Positions 63,020 through 64,000 of a DNA stretch of 64,000 bases are shown piece after piece. Both the position numbers and the translations under genes were made by a program. The stretch comes from Methylotenera sp. (lineage in GTDB: Bacteria; Pseudomonadota; Gammaproteobacteria; Burkholderiales; Methylophilaceae). Every line of letters starts with the position of its first letter. The stretch's first letter is position 1. The notes beneath the pieces are model-generated. The model was not told the origin of the DNA, searched no databases, and saw only the letters and a list, made by a program, of their open reading frames with translations. The stretch spans positions 186,001 through 250,000 of the forward strand of contig JABFQV010000002.1 in the NCBI GenBank assembly GCA_013141495.1, in the 5' to 3' direction.

Positions 63020-63798
63020 ATATTAGCCAAGCTAATAAAATTTTGCCTAATAGGAATGCCCGCCAACTTCATTGCTTGCTTTGCGCCCGCTGGGGTCTGT
63101 TCGGTAAAATGAAAAATACTTGCTGCCGCAACGGCAGATGCGCCTGCCTGTAAAACAACATCTATCATATGCTGATAATTACCAGCTCCACCAGAAGCGA
63201 TTACAGGTACATTTACTGCTTTAGCAACACGCTCTGTAAGCTCCAAATCGTAACCCTGCATCGTGCCATCTCTGTTAATTGATGTTAGCAAAATTTCACC
63301 TGCACCACGACTAACAAGCTCTCTTGCCCATTCAACAGCGCCTTTCCCAGTGTTTTGCGAACCTGAATGGCTAAAACAACGGTAACCACCATCGTCAAAA
63401 TACCTAACATCAATACTAGCCACAATACACTGAGCGCCGAACCGAGAGGCAACACTATCAATGATGCCTGGGTTGACAAAAGCCGCAGTATTAATTGAAA
63501 CTTTATCTGCGCCTGAGTGCAATAAGTGTAAAACATCCTCAAGGCTTGTAATTCCACCGCCGACTGTTAGTGGAACAAAACATTCTTCTGAAAAATCTGC
63601 CACTGTCTCATGGTCTGGCTTGTTCCTTTCATTCGACGCTGTAATATCGACCACTATCAACTCATCTACATCTCTAGAGTTATACACTTTAACCGCAGGT
63701 AAAATTGAACCTACACGGCGCCAGCTATCAAAAGCTACGCCCTTAACTAGACCAAAATCTTTCCACAAAAGCGTTGGAATGACTCTTACTTTTAACAT
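63016..63798 (-). CDS. HisF-like glycan amidotransferase subunit (WbuZ/HisF2 type)
   Basis: This 260-residue TIM barrel starts MLKVRVIPTLLWKDFGLVKG. In histidine-pathway HisF the residue at position 11 is the catalytic Asp; here it is Leu, as in LPS-cluster HisF2/WbuZ proteins. Asp near 130 (ASIDVR) remains. With HisH2 it likely feeds ammonia to a WbpG/PseA-like enzyme to form an acetamidino group on the nonulosonate precursor. The start overlaps the hisH-like stop. Confidence 0.88.
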   Translation of the reverse strand: MLKVRVIPTLLWKDFGLVKGVAFDSWRRVGSILPAVKVYNSRDVDELIVVDITASNERNKPDHETVADFSEECFVPLTVGGGITSLEDVLHLLHSGADKVSINTAAFVNPGIIDSVASRFGAQCIVASIDVRYFDDGGYRCFSHSGSQNTGKGAVEWARELVSRGAGEILLTSINRDGTMQGYDLELTERVAKAVNVPVIASGGAGNYQHMIDVVLQAGASAVAAASIFHFTEQTPAGAKQAMKLAGIPIRQNFISLANI

Positions 63799-64000
63799 GC
63801 AGAATAGCTCATAAAATTTCTCAGCATTTGACGTCCAGCTTTAGAGCTCTTTTCTGGGTGAAATTGGCATCCAAAGACATGATTGCTACTAACAATTGCA
63901 GTTAGCTCGCATCCATAATCCACAGTTGCAATTAAGTTGCCTGAGTTAGTGGGTACAAAAGCATAGCTATGAACGAAATAAAAATCTGAAGCGTCAGGAA
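63792..64000 (-). CDS. HisH-like glutaminase subunit, C-terminal part
   Basis: The last 69 residues are inside the window, ending TAA at 63792-63794. They include FYFVHSYAFVP and GCQFHPEKSSKAGRQML, the catalytic His and Glu of the HisH triad. The upstream part, with the nucleophilic Cys, is beyond the window. It overlaps the HisF-like gene by seven bases, so the pair is coupled. Context says a glycan amidotransferase, not histidine synthesis. Confidence 0.9.
   Translation of the reverse strand, partial: PDASDFYFVHSYAFVPTNSGNLIATVDYGCELTAIVSSNHVFGCQFHPEKSSKAGRQMLRNFMSYSAC

Noticed and set aside
63016-64000. Histidine biosynthesis hisH-hisF
   Set aside because: Asp11 is Leu in the HisF-like protein and the genes are coupled to pseudaminic acid genes, so a glycan amidotransferase is the better reading.

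Overview
The window looks like a chromosomal segment of a low-GC betaproteobacterium, most likely a methylotroph of the Methylophilaceae (Methylotenera/Methylobacillus relatives). The evidence is conserved betaproteobacterial gene order (folC-SPOR-cvpA-purF-metZ; fimV-ecfT-like-truA-trpF-trpB-trpA-accD; leuC-entericidin-leuD-leuB-asd), an EpsA-type LuxR regulator known from Methylobacillus exopolysaccharide clusters, a tmRNA tag ANDETYSLAA, and AT-rich spacers. The genus is an inference from gene content; no 16S gene is present.

Layout. 1-3.5 kb: the end of a YhiN-type flavoprotein, a doxX gene bracketed by 34-bp direct repeats, a 59-residue Cys protein, an ASCH protein, smpB, and ratA-rnfH. 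3.7-8.7 kb: a three-gene redox unit consisting of an FAD/NAD + double cyclic-nucleotide-binding + four-cluster ferredoxin fusion, a b-type membrane protein, and an FHA-decaheme cytochrome c. I regard this as the best candidate for an undescribed system. 8.7-15.5 kb: mqo, rlmB-rnr, tRNA-Leu(CAG), epsA and hpt. 15.6-40 kb: a WbpM/CapD-type dehydratase followed by housekeeping biosynthesis on the minus strand (metZ, purF, cvpA, SPOR, folC, accD, trpA, trpB, trpF, truA, an orphan EcfT-like gene, fimV, asd, leuB, leuD, leuC, yajQ, ppnP) and ssrA (tmRNA). The metZ leader carries what I read as a complete SAM-II riboswitch with its own sigma-70 promoter and a terminator.

38-44.5 kb is an accessory zone. 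It holds an orphan HigA with a HigB relic, an HTH-HATPase-STAS switch protein under a promoter with four helically phased octamers, complete HicAB, MazEF and VapBC-type modules, a frameshifted HepT relic, a heptamer microsatellite and a 172-bp MITE-like palindrome with a 7-bp target duplication.

40.2-64 kb (minus strand) is a surface glycan locus, probably O-antigen or capsule: an initiating sugar-phosphate transferase, an epimerase, an acyltransferase, several family 2 glycosyltransferases, Wzy- and Wzx-like proteins, a WecE-type aminotransferase, a NeuD/PglD acyltransferase, methyltransferases, WbqC, and the start of a pseudaminic acid branch (PseI, a fused PseG-PseH, and HisF2/HisH2-type amidotransferase subunits). 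Transcription enters from beyond position 64000, where pseB, pseC, pseF and a WbpG/PseA-like gene would be expected.
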